Source: a virus. From it: 27,793 nt of DNA. The notes beneath the pieces are model-generated. The model was not told the origin of the DNA and did no database searches. It saw only the letters and a list, made by a program, of their open reading frames with translations. Every line of letters begins with the position of its first letter. Positions within the stretch are counted from its first letter, which is position 1. The DNA lies in IMG/VR virus record IMGVR_UViG_3300030104_001483, positions 1 to 27,793 of that record, one strand, 5' to 3'. Position numbers and translations under genes: made by a program. Positions 15,445 to 21,393 of this stretch are shown here, in pieces.

Positions 15445-15850
15445 ATTTCCCCCAACAATGTTTACTACTGTTCCAATGATGCCAACCATCAACTCTTGAC
15501 AACCATTCAGCTGCTTTAATGTTAGTCAATGGATCATACATATTCAGCTGCCTTTTATAAATATCTTTTTCAAGCCATGCTTCGGTGTTTGTATTAAATT
15601 GAAATAATCCCTGATCGTAGCTGCCATCATTGTTGTACCCTGTAACTAAAGATTTACCTTTAGACTCGCACCAAATAATAGTAAGTGCTAGAGCTTCATC
15701 CTTTTTAAAGTGGGCTGCAATGAAAGGAATCCACTCTTGCACTTCTTCTATTATTTCACATTGATCAGGAACTCTGTATAGATCTTGCTGAGTATCAATT
15801 TCAAAATCTATCATTCCTAATAAACTGCAACCTAGTAGAAGATCTAACAT
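15428..15850 (-). CDS. Lytic transglycosylase-like muralytic enzyme
   Basis: This is a 140-residue lysozyme-fold protein. EALALTIIWCESKGKSL contains the catalytic Glu (Glu62) in the typical 'ESxG' context, followed by SYDQGLFQFNT (QGLFQF at 80-85), DPLTNIKAAEWLSRVDGW (YDP-x-x-NI-x-A) and HHWNSSKHCWG, the closing Trp/Cys motif of SLT/lysozyme-like domains. The N-terminus has a short hydrophobic stretch with a lipobox-like LLLGC, too short for a confident signal. It may act in lysis or entry; it is encoded well away from the holin-like gene. The start ATG 15850 overlaps the upstream stop by 7 bases. Confidence 0.78.
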   Translation of the reverse strand: MLDLLLGCSLLGMIDFEIDTQQDLYRVPDQCEIIEEVQEWIPFIAAHFKKDEALALTIIWCESKGKSLVTGYNNDGSYDQGLFQFNTNTEAWLEKDIYKRQLNMYDPLTNIKAAEWLSRVDGWHHWNSSKHCWGKYENKN

Positions 15851-16104
15851 TCAAAATACTTTTCTGGAAATCTTTTTTTTAAATCGTATCTTTCAACTTT
15901 ATTTATATCACTATCGTTTACAGATCCAATTCTTTTTCTTTTATGTAGCATTAAATTATCAGCTGCATCCCAATTCATATTTCCATTAGCTATAGATAAA
16001 GCATGGTTAATTCCTTTTTTACCTGTATAAGTTAATAATGTACTACCCCAAAAATTACTATGGTATGTAAAAGTAAATTTCCAATTATATTTATTATCAA
16101 TCAT
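15844..16104 (-). CDS. Hypothetical small protein
   Basis: This is an 86-residue protein from ATG 16104, which shares an ATGA overlap with the preceding stop; a TTG nine bases upstream is less likely. The N-terminal part is aromatic and beta-like (NKYNWKFTFTYHSNFWGSTL), then a helix (GINHALSIANGNMNWDAADN) and a basic end (RYDLKKRFPEKYFEC). No family is recognised and no function is claimed. Confidence 0.65.
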   Translation of the reverse strand: MIDNKYNWKFTFTYHSNFWGSTLLTYTGKKGINHALSIANGNMNWDAADNLMLHKRKRIGSVNDSDINKVERYDLKKRFPEKYFEC

Positions 16105-16343
16105 ATAGCCCAATCTTTTACATATTTTTTATGTATTCTAGGAACACCGCTTTTATTTAACTTAGATCGCATCATTCCCTCTACACAATTACAATCTTCT
16201 TTCCATATATCCATATATTCATATTTTTGTAATCTGTAAACCTGCTCTCTAACTCTATTTATAGATCCATCTTTTGAACATATTTCTCCCTCTAATTCTA
16301 AAACAGATCTAACTTTTGTTAATTCAGATATTTTATCAAACAT
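16101..16343 (-). CDS. Hypothetical small protein, possibly DNA-associated
   Basis: This is an 80-residue protein from ATG 16343 with a GGAGG site at ideal spacing (the frame also has a TTG two codons earlier, adjacent to the site and unlikely). Helical and basic; INRVREQVYRLQKYEYMD and the C-terminal VPRIHKKYVKDWAI stand out, with a Cys pair in EDCNCVEG. It is the first gene after the repeat-rich gap at 16348-16443. No function is claimed. Confidence 0.65.
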   Translation of the reverse strand: MFDKISELTKVRSVLELEGEICSKDGSINRVREQVYRLQKYEYMDIWKEDCNCVEGMMRSKLNKSGVPRIHKKYVKDWAI

Positions 16344-16370
16344 TTTCAACCTCCATTTTTTTATATATTA

Positions 16371-16447
16371 TCTACTTTACTCTACTCTTCTCTACTCTTC
16401 TCTGTAACATCACTTTTCTGTAACAGTAACGTAACATATAACGTTAC
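16371..16447. repeat. Repeat cluster, candidate replication origin or operator
   Basis: TCTACTCTTC occurs twice back to back (16381-16400), preceded by a variant TCTACTTTAC (16371-16380). TGTAACA follows at 16403-16409 and again 16 bases on at 16419-16425; further GTAAC units lie at 16426 and 16431, and an inverted GTTAC at 16443-16447, so that TAACGT and ACGTTA form a dyad. The cluster follows the replication-initiator-like gene. Repeats are seen directly; the function is inference. Confidence 0.5.
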
Positions 16448-16854
16448 CCATCAGGATCTAATCCAATAGATTTCATAGTTTCTTTATATTTCTTTTTAGA
16501 TTTTTCTTCTGCTTTTCTATCTCTATATGCTTTTTGTCTAGCAGCGTTCATTTTTCTGTAACTATCTAATTGAGCATATTTATCTTCCCAATCATGTACG
16601 TAGTACCCAGATTTCTTTTTATCAACAAAACCTGCATCAACCATAACTTCTAGTAAATGTAAACCATCCCAAACTAGATCAGCTGTTAGTTCTGGATGCG
16701 GTATATGCCCTGCTTTTTTTCCATATTCAAAGGAATATGCCCACAATCTAACTAAAGCTCCAAGTGCTTCCATTTGAGATAATCCATTTTGTTTTGCAAA
16801 TAAAATTAGTTTTGGATTTCTAATAAAAGAAACATCTACCTGTACCCAAGACAT
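16444..16854 (-). CDS. Replication initiator-like winged-helix protein
   Basis: This is a protein of 136 residues from ATG 16854 (AGGGAG upstream; its A is the last base of the preceding TGA). SWVQVDVSFIRNPKLILFAK, then MEALGALVRLWAYSFEYG, a helix and GYYVHDWEDKYAQLDSY reproduces the N-terminal domain of phage replisome organisers/DnaD-like proteins ('WI-x-L-D-x-x-F-x-x-x-PK', then 'GY-x-I-HDW'). The rest is a basic helix (RQKAYRDRKAEEKSKKKYKE). No primase or helicase domain is present, so it probably recruits host helicase; the function is inferred from family layout and neighbours. Confidence 0.55.
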   Translation of the reverse strand: MSWVQVDVSFIRNPKLILFAKQNGLSQMEALGALVRLWAYSFEYGKKAGHIPHPELTADLVWDGLHLLEVMVDAGFVDKKKSGYYVHDWEDKYAQLDSYRKMNAARQKAYRDRKAEEKSKKKYKETMKSIGLDPDG

Positions 16855-17456
16855 CACTCTCCCTTATCGTTGTTTGTTTGATTAAATGTTACAATGTCTT
16901 GTATTTTATTCTTTACATTCTGCATATTATTTATGTTAATTTCATCTTCTTTAATGCCCATTTTTGATATTGCTTCTATATAAAAAGCCTTAGCATTAGT
17001 TTCATTATGATTAGTTGCTGCCATAGCAAAATCCTTAACATTATTTATAATATGCGATTGTGATTTAGATAGATCCTTAACTATATCTTCATCTTCTAAA
17101 CGCTCTACTTTTGTATCTATTGTGCTTTTAGAAGCCTTTTTAGGCATAGTTTGCTTTCTAGGTGCAATTCCCTCCATTTCTTCAAATAAAGGCTTTTCTG
17201 AGAAAAGAACACGTAAGCATCTTCCTCGTGCTACAGACTCTGCTTTCTCTAGTTTTTTATCTAATTTGATCTTTTCCGCACCATGACCTGTGCAAATTGG
17301 ATCAGAATCTCCATTAAAGAAAGTTGCTTTAAACACAACTAAATCATCTATTTGATTAACAAGTTCTGTAACAAGTCTCCCTTTTGGATATTCTTCATTC
17401 ATTCTTTTAATAAGATCATCTACTTTTACATAATCTTCTAAAAAATTAGCTGCCAC
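16854..17456 (-). CDS. Putative ssDNA-annealing / recombination protein
   Basis: This is a 200-residue protein from GTG 17456 with GGAGG six bases upstream. The N-terminal domain (YVKVDDLIKRMNEEYPKGRL, then LVVFKATFFNG, CTGHGAEK and KAESVARGRCLRVLF) matches a widespread phage protein type with the pattern YP-x-GR-x-x-T-x-LV, VFKA, TGHA-x-EK, then E-x-x-x-T/V-x-x-GRAL, usually encoded beside replication genes and considered Rad52/Erf-like. The C-terminal half is charged and helical. Neighbouring genes support DNA metabolism. The biochemical role is not proven by sequence; confidence in the call is moderate. Confidence 0.5.
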   Translation of the reverse strand: MAANFLEDYVKVDDLIKRMNEEYPKGRLVTELVNQIDDLVVFKATFFNGDSDPICTGHGAEKIKLDKKLEKAESVARGRCLRVLFSEKPLFEEMEGIAPRKQTMPKKASKSTIDTKVERLEDEDIVKDLSKSQSHIINNVKDFAMAATNHNETNAKAFYIEAISKMGIKEDEININNMQNVKNKIQDIVTFNQTNNDKGE

Positions 17457-17604
17457 TTTGTACCTCCTCTAGTTCTTTGTTGTAATATAACTCACTAGCA
17501 AACTTTTTTAATACTTTAACAGTTTCTGCTTTAGTTATTTGTCCTTTAGATAAAACACTAATTAACGCTAATAATTTACGTATTAGATCTTCTCTAAAAC
17601 CCAT
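17446..17604 (-). CDS. Small 52-residue early protein
   Basis: This frame begins at ATG 17604 with a perfect AGGAGG six bases upstream and ends at TAA 17448-17446. It reads MGFREDLIRKLLALISVLSK, then GQITKAETVKVLKKFASELY. It is an all-helical, basic protein. It overlaps both neighbours by 11 bases (upstream end 17594, downstream start 17456), and the downstream ribosome-binding site lies within it. Function unknown. The strong ribosome-binding site and coupling make it convincing despite its size. Confidence 0.7.
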   Translation of the reverse strand: MGFREDLIRKLLALISVLSKGQITKAETVKVLKKFASELYYNKELEEVQSGS

Positions 17605-17800
17605 GATCAACCTCCTTTTTAAATAAATTTTCTGCTGTTAATGTTTCTCCTCTATTGAGTCTTTTTTCCCAATTTAAGAGATTCTTTTTGTACCATCTCT
17701 TTTCATATAGGTAAAAAGCACCCATAACTATTGATAAAGCTATAGTTATTAATGCAAATAATGCCCATACAAAGATAAATGATTGTATCCATATTTCCAT
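17594..17800 (-). CDS. Single-pass membrane protein, first gene after the terminator
   Basis: This is a 68-residue protein from ATG 17800 (GGAGG six bases upstream). A hydrophobic segment covers about residues 5-31 (IQSFIFVWALFALITIAL, then SIVMGAFYLY), followed by a basic cytoplasmic tail (EKRWYKKNLLNWEKRLNRGE). It is the first gene after the intergenic region at 17812-17954 and so the likely head of an early operon. No family is recognised. Confidence 0.7.
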   Translation of the reverse strand: MEIWIQSFIFVWALFALITIALSIVMGAFYLYEKRWYKKNLLNWEKRLNRGETLTAENLFKKEVDHGF

Positions 17801-17835
17801 AATCAACCTCCTAATTAAGACTTTACTATAAATTT

Positions 17836-17868
17836 AAAAATTTGTCTTTAGTTTTAAAAAAATTTGTC
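17836..17868. promoter_or_regulatory. Direct-repeat operator candidate upstream of early operon
   Basis: The 11-mer AAAAATTTGTC occurs at 17836-17846 and again at 17858-17868, exactly 22 bases apart (about two helical turns), 35-70 bases upstream of the ATG at 17800. On the minus strand they read GACAAATTTTT. TATAGT (complement near 17824-17829) and TATAAA/TATTAT (17879-17888) could serve as -10 elements, but no properly spaced -35 was found. A regulator binding site or promoter is inferred. Confidence 0.35.
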
Positions 17869-17901
17869 AAACTCATGATTTATAATAGATCAATAAAATA
17901 A

Positions 17902-17954
17902 GCACTTTTTGGAACTCCCCCTTTGGTACGTGAGTAATCAACCTCCATAAGTGC
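17902..17954 (-). promoter_or_regulatory. Structured intergenic element with orphan ribosome-binding motif
   Basis: GCACTT (17902-17907) and AAGTGC (17949-17954) can pair and enclose a second small stem ACTC (17914-17917) / GAGT (17932-17935) capped by CC-TTT-GG. The minus strand also carries GGAGGTTGA at 17946-17938, identical to the leaders of four genes, but no ATG/GTG/TTG follows at usable spacing. It may be a folded leader RNA or a gene relic. Stems are short; function unknown. Confidence 0.3.
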
Positions 17955-17990
17955 AAAAAAAAAGAGGAACTTAAAAAAGTTCCTCTTTTT
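17955..17990 (-). terminator. Rho-independent terminator (bidirectional)
   Basis: A perfect 14-bp inverted repeat (17959-17972 with 17977-17990, GAGGAACTT core) with a four-base loop is followed on the minus strand by nine T (complement of 17955-17963). The plus strand also ends in T5. It lies just after the lysis genes and would end the late transcript. It is the only strong terminator seen in the window. Confidence 0.85.
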
Positions 17991-18029
17991 GTTTCATTAT
18001 ATGAATAAGAAACCTATAAAGTTCTATTG

Positions 18030-18176
18030 CTAGAATCCTTTAAGTTCCTGTTCTAACTCTAGCAGCTTTTCACTATTTTTCTTAGCTAAATAGCTAATTA
18101 AATCAAATAATTCATAATAAACAATAGTTAGAAGATTCCTAACATCAATTCTGAATTGTAACCAAGTTTTGGTCAA
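18030..18176 (-). CDS. 48-residue protein following the holin-like gene
   Basis: The start TTG at 18176 overlaps the stop TGA of the holin-like gene (TTGA), with GAGGG just upstream, and the frame ends at TAG 18032-18030. It encodes TKTWLQFRIDVRNLLTIVYY, then ELFDLISYLAKKNSEKLLEL, an amphipathic helix followed by a charged Leu-rich coiled coil. It is probably membrane-associated. It may modulate the holin or act in lysis. No family is recognised; the coupled start and its place before the terminator support it. Confidence 0.5.
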   Translation of the reverse strand: MTKTWLQFRIDVRNLLTIVYYELFDLISYLAKKNSEKLLELEQELKGF

Positions 18177-18394
18177 GCACCCTCGTATGTTGCTTTTGGT
18201 TTATATTGTTCTAGTGCGTGTTGGAGTACTGTCAAAGCTGATGTAGCAAAGCTAACTAATATAACTTGTCCTATATCTGCATCAATAATTCCCATGTTAG
18301 CTGAAAGATAGACTCCGATTGCTGATTGCATTCCTGTTCTAAGAGCTTTAGCTATCATAAATTTCCAATACGCTACCCATTTTTTATTTTTCAT
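18173..18394 (-). CDS. Holin-like membrane protein
   Basis: This is a 73-residue protein with a basic start (MKNKKWVAYWKFMIAKALRT) and two membrane-compatible segments, about residues 18-37 (RTGMQSAIGVYLSANMG) and 42-62 (IGQVILVSFATSALTVLQHA), ending in a short charged tail. The R-T-x-x-Q-x-A-x-G start of helix 1 and the A-L-x-x-LQ end of helix 2 resemble small phage holins that open the inner membrane for the endolysin. AAGGAGA lies six bases before ATG 18394. It follows the DUF5675 enzyme-like gene, forming a lysis cassette. Confidence 0.65.
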   Translation of the reverse strand: MKNKKWVAYWKFMIAKALRTGMQSAIGVYLSANMGIIDADIGQVILVSFATSALTVLQHALEQYKPKATYEGA

Positions 18395-18412
18395 TTATTT
18401 CTCCTTAAAAAA

Positions 18413-19021
18413 TTAATTTCCTTTTAATAATAATACTTCAAGAGATCGCATTTTTGATTTTAATCCATCAATCTCTTTTAATAATTCATCTAATCTTTGT
18501 TCTAAAGATCCTGTATTTATAGGATAATTTGTAGATTTATTACTTAATTTTTCCTTTTTATCATTTATGTTTGAATATTTAATAGTAACTTTTTCGCCAT
18601 TAAGTAAAGCATCCCTTACTTTTGGATACATTTTCTTATAGGCATCTCCTGATCCTCCAATAAATCCATCTTTACCTTTATCTAAATCTTGTTGTGTTTC
18701 CCCAACAAGTAAGCAACCTGCTGTATGTTCATCAGTATTGCCTGTATGAATAAGAATATATTTAAAATTTGGTACATCTTGAAGCTCTAACATACCTTTA
18801 TGCCAAGTAGTTCCATAACGTTTTTGATATTTCGCATCATAGCCGCCAATTGTGCGAAATTTAATCTCATACTCTCCCTCTGGAATTGCGGTCTCTGACA
18901 TTATTTTCTGACCATCCCTAATTTGATCTTCCAAAGAAAAGCACTCAAAAACTCCATCAATCAATAAAATCCCATTTGTAGCATCAGAGCCAAATTGAAT
19001 TCTAATAACATCTAATTTCAT
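18413..19021 (-). CDS. DUF5675-family protein, probable lysis-related
   Basis: This is a 202-residue protein. Residues 1-150 match the DUF5675 layout: short N-terminal strands (GILLIDGVFECFSLEDQIRD), AIPEGEYEIKFR, GTTWHKGMLELQDVPNF and the signature ILIHTGNTDEHTAGCLLVG with His92 and Cys103, reminiscent of the His/Cys pair of L,D-transpeptidase-like folds. A C-terminal coiled coil follows (LEQRLDELLKEIDGLKSKMR). It sits directly upstream of the holin-like gene, so it may be the endolysin or a peptidoglycan-binding partner. Enzymatic activity is inferred only. Confidence 0.72.
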   Translation of the reverse strand: MKLDVIRIQFGSDATNGILLIDGVFECFSLEDQIRDGQKIMSETAIPEGEYEIKFRTIGGYDAKYQKRYGTTWHKGMLELQDVPNFKYILIHTGNTDEHTAGCLLVGETQQDLDKGKDGFIGGSGDAYKKMYPKVRDALLNGEKVTIKYSNINDKKEKLSNKSTNYPINTGSLEQRLDELLKEIDGLKSKMRSLEVLLLKGN

Positions 19022-19023
19022 AT

Positions 19024-20241
19024 TTACCTTATAACCCTAATATTACCCCATTTATCTTTTCCACCCAAAACCAATGTTAAAATACCTGATGCTGAATTTC
19101 CTCCATAAACATTGTCAAACCATTGGGATCCAGAGTCTAAACTAGGTGCTGTTGCAATAAGTCTATCTCCACCTGCATCAAAAACAGAAAACGTATGATA
19201 ATGCCCCATTAAAAGAACATCTGTATCTGCTGCCATTGATCTAGCTAGAGCTTGATTAGCTAACCAAGTTTTAGACTTTGCTTGATGATTAGATCCGCCA
19301 ACACGCATCTGATGGCCATGAACTAGCGATAAAACCACGTTTGAAATTTCAAAAGTTAAAGTTAATTCATTTTCTGGCATAATAAAATCTATTTTATTTT
19401 TAAAAGCAGGAGATTCTTTAAAGATTTCAGCTAATTCTTCTCCAAGCATTACATCCCTGTTATCTCCAAAAGTTGTGTAGGCTTTACCATTCTTTCTATT
19501 TTCTCCATGATTTCCTCCACAAAACGCAACTAAACCTTTATCAAACATAGGTACGATCTCTTTAATCATTGTATAGATCATTCTTCTAGCTACTTTTTGC
19601 TGCTGCCGATCATCTAATTCGGTAGTAAATTCTTGCATTGGATAGAATCCTGTACAACCCTCAACTATATCGCCTAATCCTGCAAACAAAACTTGATTAA
19701 TAGGCTCAGTTTTTCTTAATGCTTTAATCTGTTCTTTAATTACAGGTATTGCTGCCATCCATTTTTCAATAGTTTGTTCTGTACCCTCTTTTCCGATCTG
19801 AAGATCAGAAATACAAATTACATAAGTTTTGCCTTTTTTTAACTTCTGTTTTTTATAAGGTTTTATCTTTTTAGTACTATTTAATAGCTTTTTAAAATCA
19901 TCATCAGGCATTTGATTCTTAGAAGATACTATTTTTGCTTTAAAATAATATAATCTTTCTACGTTACCCTGCCCAATATTCATATCCCAGAATCTTATTT
20001 CCGCAGTTCCCTCAACAACTGAGTAATTATCAGCATCTTTGCCGAAATATGATTCAAGTTGATCTTTCCAATTAATTTGATTGGATTTTTGTGGAGATGA
20101 GACTATTTCTCCGGATTTTGTTTTTTCTGAGTAATAAACTGATGGCTCAAAGCCTTTTGGATGTTGTCTTGCCTTTTTATGGTATGGATTGCGATCTTGT
20201 ACTGTTTTTGCAAATTCTTCTAAATTATTTGATTCTACCAT
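19024..20241 (-). CDS. Calcineurin-like metallophosphoesterase
   Basis: This is a 405-residue protein. The N-terminal 135 residues are an accessory charged domain. The metal-binding motifs follow in order: ICISDLQIGKE (Asp146, with Gln148 where His is usual), AGLGDIVEG (Asp191), GGNHGENRK (Asn/His, 244-245), LVHGHQM (308-310) and MGHYHTF (346-349). This is the complete set for a two-metal phosphoesterase. Substrate unknown: nucleic acid or nucleotide cleavage is possible. The ATG at 20241 overlaps the upstream HTH-like gene by 17 bases, so the two may act together. Confidence 0.85.
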   Translation of the reverse strand: MVESNNLEEFAKTVQDRNPYHKKARQHPKGFEPSVYYSEKTKSGEIVSSPQKSNQINWKDQLESYFGKDADNYSVVEGTAEIRFWDMNIGQGNVERLYYFKAKIVSSKNQMPDDDFKKLLNSTKKIKPYKKQKLKKGKTYVICISDLQIGKEGTEQTIEKWMAAIPVIKEQIKALRKTEPINQVLFAGLGDIVEGCTGFYPMQEFTTELDDRQQQKVARRMIYTMIKEIVPMFDKGLVAFCGGNHGENRKNGKAYTTFGDNRDVMLGEELAEIFKESPAFKNKIDFIMPENELTLTFEISNVVLSLVHGHQMRVGGSNHQAKSKTWLANQALARSMAADTDVLLMGHYHTFSVFDAGGDRLIATAPSLDSGSQWFDNVYGGNSASGILTLVLGGKDKWGNIRVIR

Positions 20242-20476
20242 CTCTATAATCCTTAAAATATCGTCTTACTGTATTGTAATTAAGATGTGAAAATTGTTTG
20301 TAGTTATCAACTAAATATTGTGCTGCTACAGTATCTGAAATATAAGCATCTTTTGCTGCTTCAGCTACACCAATAAATAAGGATTTTGCTTCTGGATCTT
20401 TTAGGATCCATCTTTTTGAAGCATATTGCCCTGTTTTATATCCCTGTTTTTCAGAGTATTGTTCTAGTGATTCCAA
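20225..20476 (-). CDS. Small HTH-like protein upstream of the phosphoesterase
   Basis: This is an 83-residue protein starting at TTG 20476 with AGGAGG five bases upstream; no ATG lies nearby. It is all helical: EAKSLFIGVAEAAKDAYISD, then VAAQYLVDNYKQFSHLNYNT, VRRYFKDYRDGRIK. The final part looks like a helix-turn-helix recognition unit (YNTVRRYFKDY). It is coupled to the phosphoesterase by overlap. DNA binding is inferred. Confidence 0.6.
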   Translation of the reverse strand: MESLEQYSEKQGYKTGQYASKRWILKDPEAKSLFIGVAEAAKDAYISDTVAAQYLVDNYKQFSHLNYNTVRRYFKDYRDGRIK

Positions 20477-20481
20477 ATCAA

Positions 20482-20498
20482 CCTCCTACATAAGTAGG
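20482..20498 (-). promoter_or_regulatory. Small hairpin overlapping the ribosome-binding site of the TTG-start gene
   Basis: CCTAC (20485-20489) and GTAGG (20494-20498) form a five-pair stem with a four-base loop. The AGGAGG site (complement of 20482-20487) lies partly in the stem, so folding could limit initiation at TTG 20476. The stem is short and chance is possible. Confidence 0.25.
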
Positions 20499-20519
20499 AT
20501 AGTCAAATTTTATGACAAA

Positions 20520-20840
20520 TTATGATGGTTTTGGATTATCGTCTTTAACTTTTTTAACAGCTTTATACCAATTACCGGTTTTATCGCCTTTTGAATCGGT
20601 CATATCGTGATATAACATATCAAGTTGATCCCCAATAGCAGCATAAGCCTCTTGCCTAGCTCTAATATAACCATTATTTTGCTCGTCTAATTTAAACTGC
20701 GCTCTATCTTCAATAGCTTGATCGTATTCTGTATCTGTATATTGACGCCTTACGTTATTATTTTGTGCATATAAAGGCTTTTCACTTTCTATTTCAGAAG
20801 TAGCTTCAGTTCTAAATTGTTCAATTGTTTTAATAGCCAT
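20520..20840 (-). CDS. Tail-fibre-associated small protein (QLDMLYHD motif)
   Basis: This is a 106-residue protein. ARQEAYAAIGDQLDMLYHDM, then WYKAVKKVKDDNPKPS reproduces a widespread phage motif (R-x-x-AY-x-x-IGDQLDMLYHD, then a Trp and VK-x-x-x-PKP) found in small proteins encoded next to tail-fibre genes in many marine and other phages. The N-terminal half is charged and helical. It follows the six-gene tail array, in keeping with an assembly or structural role. The role is inferred from context. Confidence 0.7.
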   Translation of the reverse strand: MAIKTIEQFRTEATSEIESEKPLYAQNNNVRRQYTDTEYDQAIEDRAQFKLDEQNNGYIRARQEAYAAIGDQLDMLYHDMTDSKGDKTGNWYKAVKKVKDDNPKPS

Positions 20841-20868
20841 AATATTTCTCCTTTCCTTATCTTAGCAT

Positions 20869-21393
20869 TTATTTTCTTAGTCCGTAAAGTTTAAATTCTC
20901 CACTAGCTATGTTTCCACTACTTGCGTAGAAAGATACGCCATTTGTAGCTTGTGCAACTGTCAATACCCCACCACCAACATAAGACCTTGTATGCCCGTC
21001 TTCACTTTTCCCTGCTGTTTCGCAAGTAATAAAACTATATTCACTTGCATTATTAAAATTAAATAAATACAAAACACCATTAGCTTGCTCTTGCCCTGCT
21101 GTTCCCATATAATCTAAATAAAAAGTATCAGCATTTGTACTTGTACCTGTGCCAAAACTTGTGTTTGCTTTTAAAATTTTTACTGCTCTATCGTAGTTGG
21201 AAGAACTATCAACAGAGTTATCAGTTGTTTTTGTAAATCTTACATCTAAATGTGAAGCGTCTGTATCAGGTAATACATTATTAAAAGTAACCATATAAAC
21301 ATCATAAGAATTATCCCAATCAGTAGTTCCTAAAGTTACAGTTGCACTTGTACTAGCTGTTACACTATCTAATAAAATTAAACTACCTGCCAT
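20869..21393 (-). CDS. Tail array protein, type A, copy 2
   Basis: This is a 174-residue beta-rich protein, the last of six paralogues. Recognisable array features are the opening VTASTSATVTLGTTDWDNSY, YDVYMVTF, the NYDRAVKILKANTSF block, ASEYSF and the C-terminal strand pair ending SGEFKLYGLRK. It is most similar in plan to the gene at 22546-23055 (shared ASGxFxLY end, 'NIASG'). The LYG ending is common in virion tip proteins of marine phages. It probably assembles at the tail tip or fibre head. Start ATG 21393 overlaps the previous stop as TAATG. Confidence 0.65.
   Translation of the reverse strand: MAGSLILLDSVTASTSATVTLGTTDWDNSYDVYMVTFNNVLPDTDASHLDVRFTKTTDNSVDSSSNYDRAVKILKANTSFGTGTSTNADTFYLDYMGTAGQEQANGVLYLFNFNNASEYSFITCETAGKSEDGHTRSYVGGGVLTVAQATNGVSFYASSGNIASGEFKLYGLRK

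Noticed and set aside
17880-17948. Minus-strand 22-codon frame beginning ATG in the intergenic region
   Set aside because: No ribosome-binding site upstream (it lies directly after the terminator T-run), no coupling, and the ATG itself is part of the orphan leader motif.
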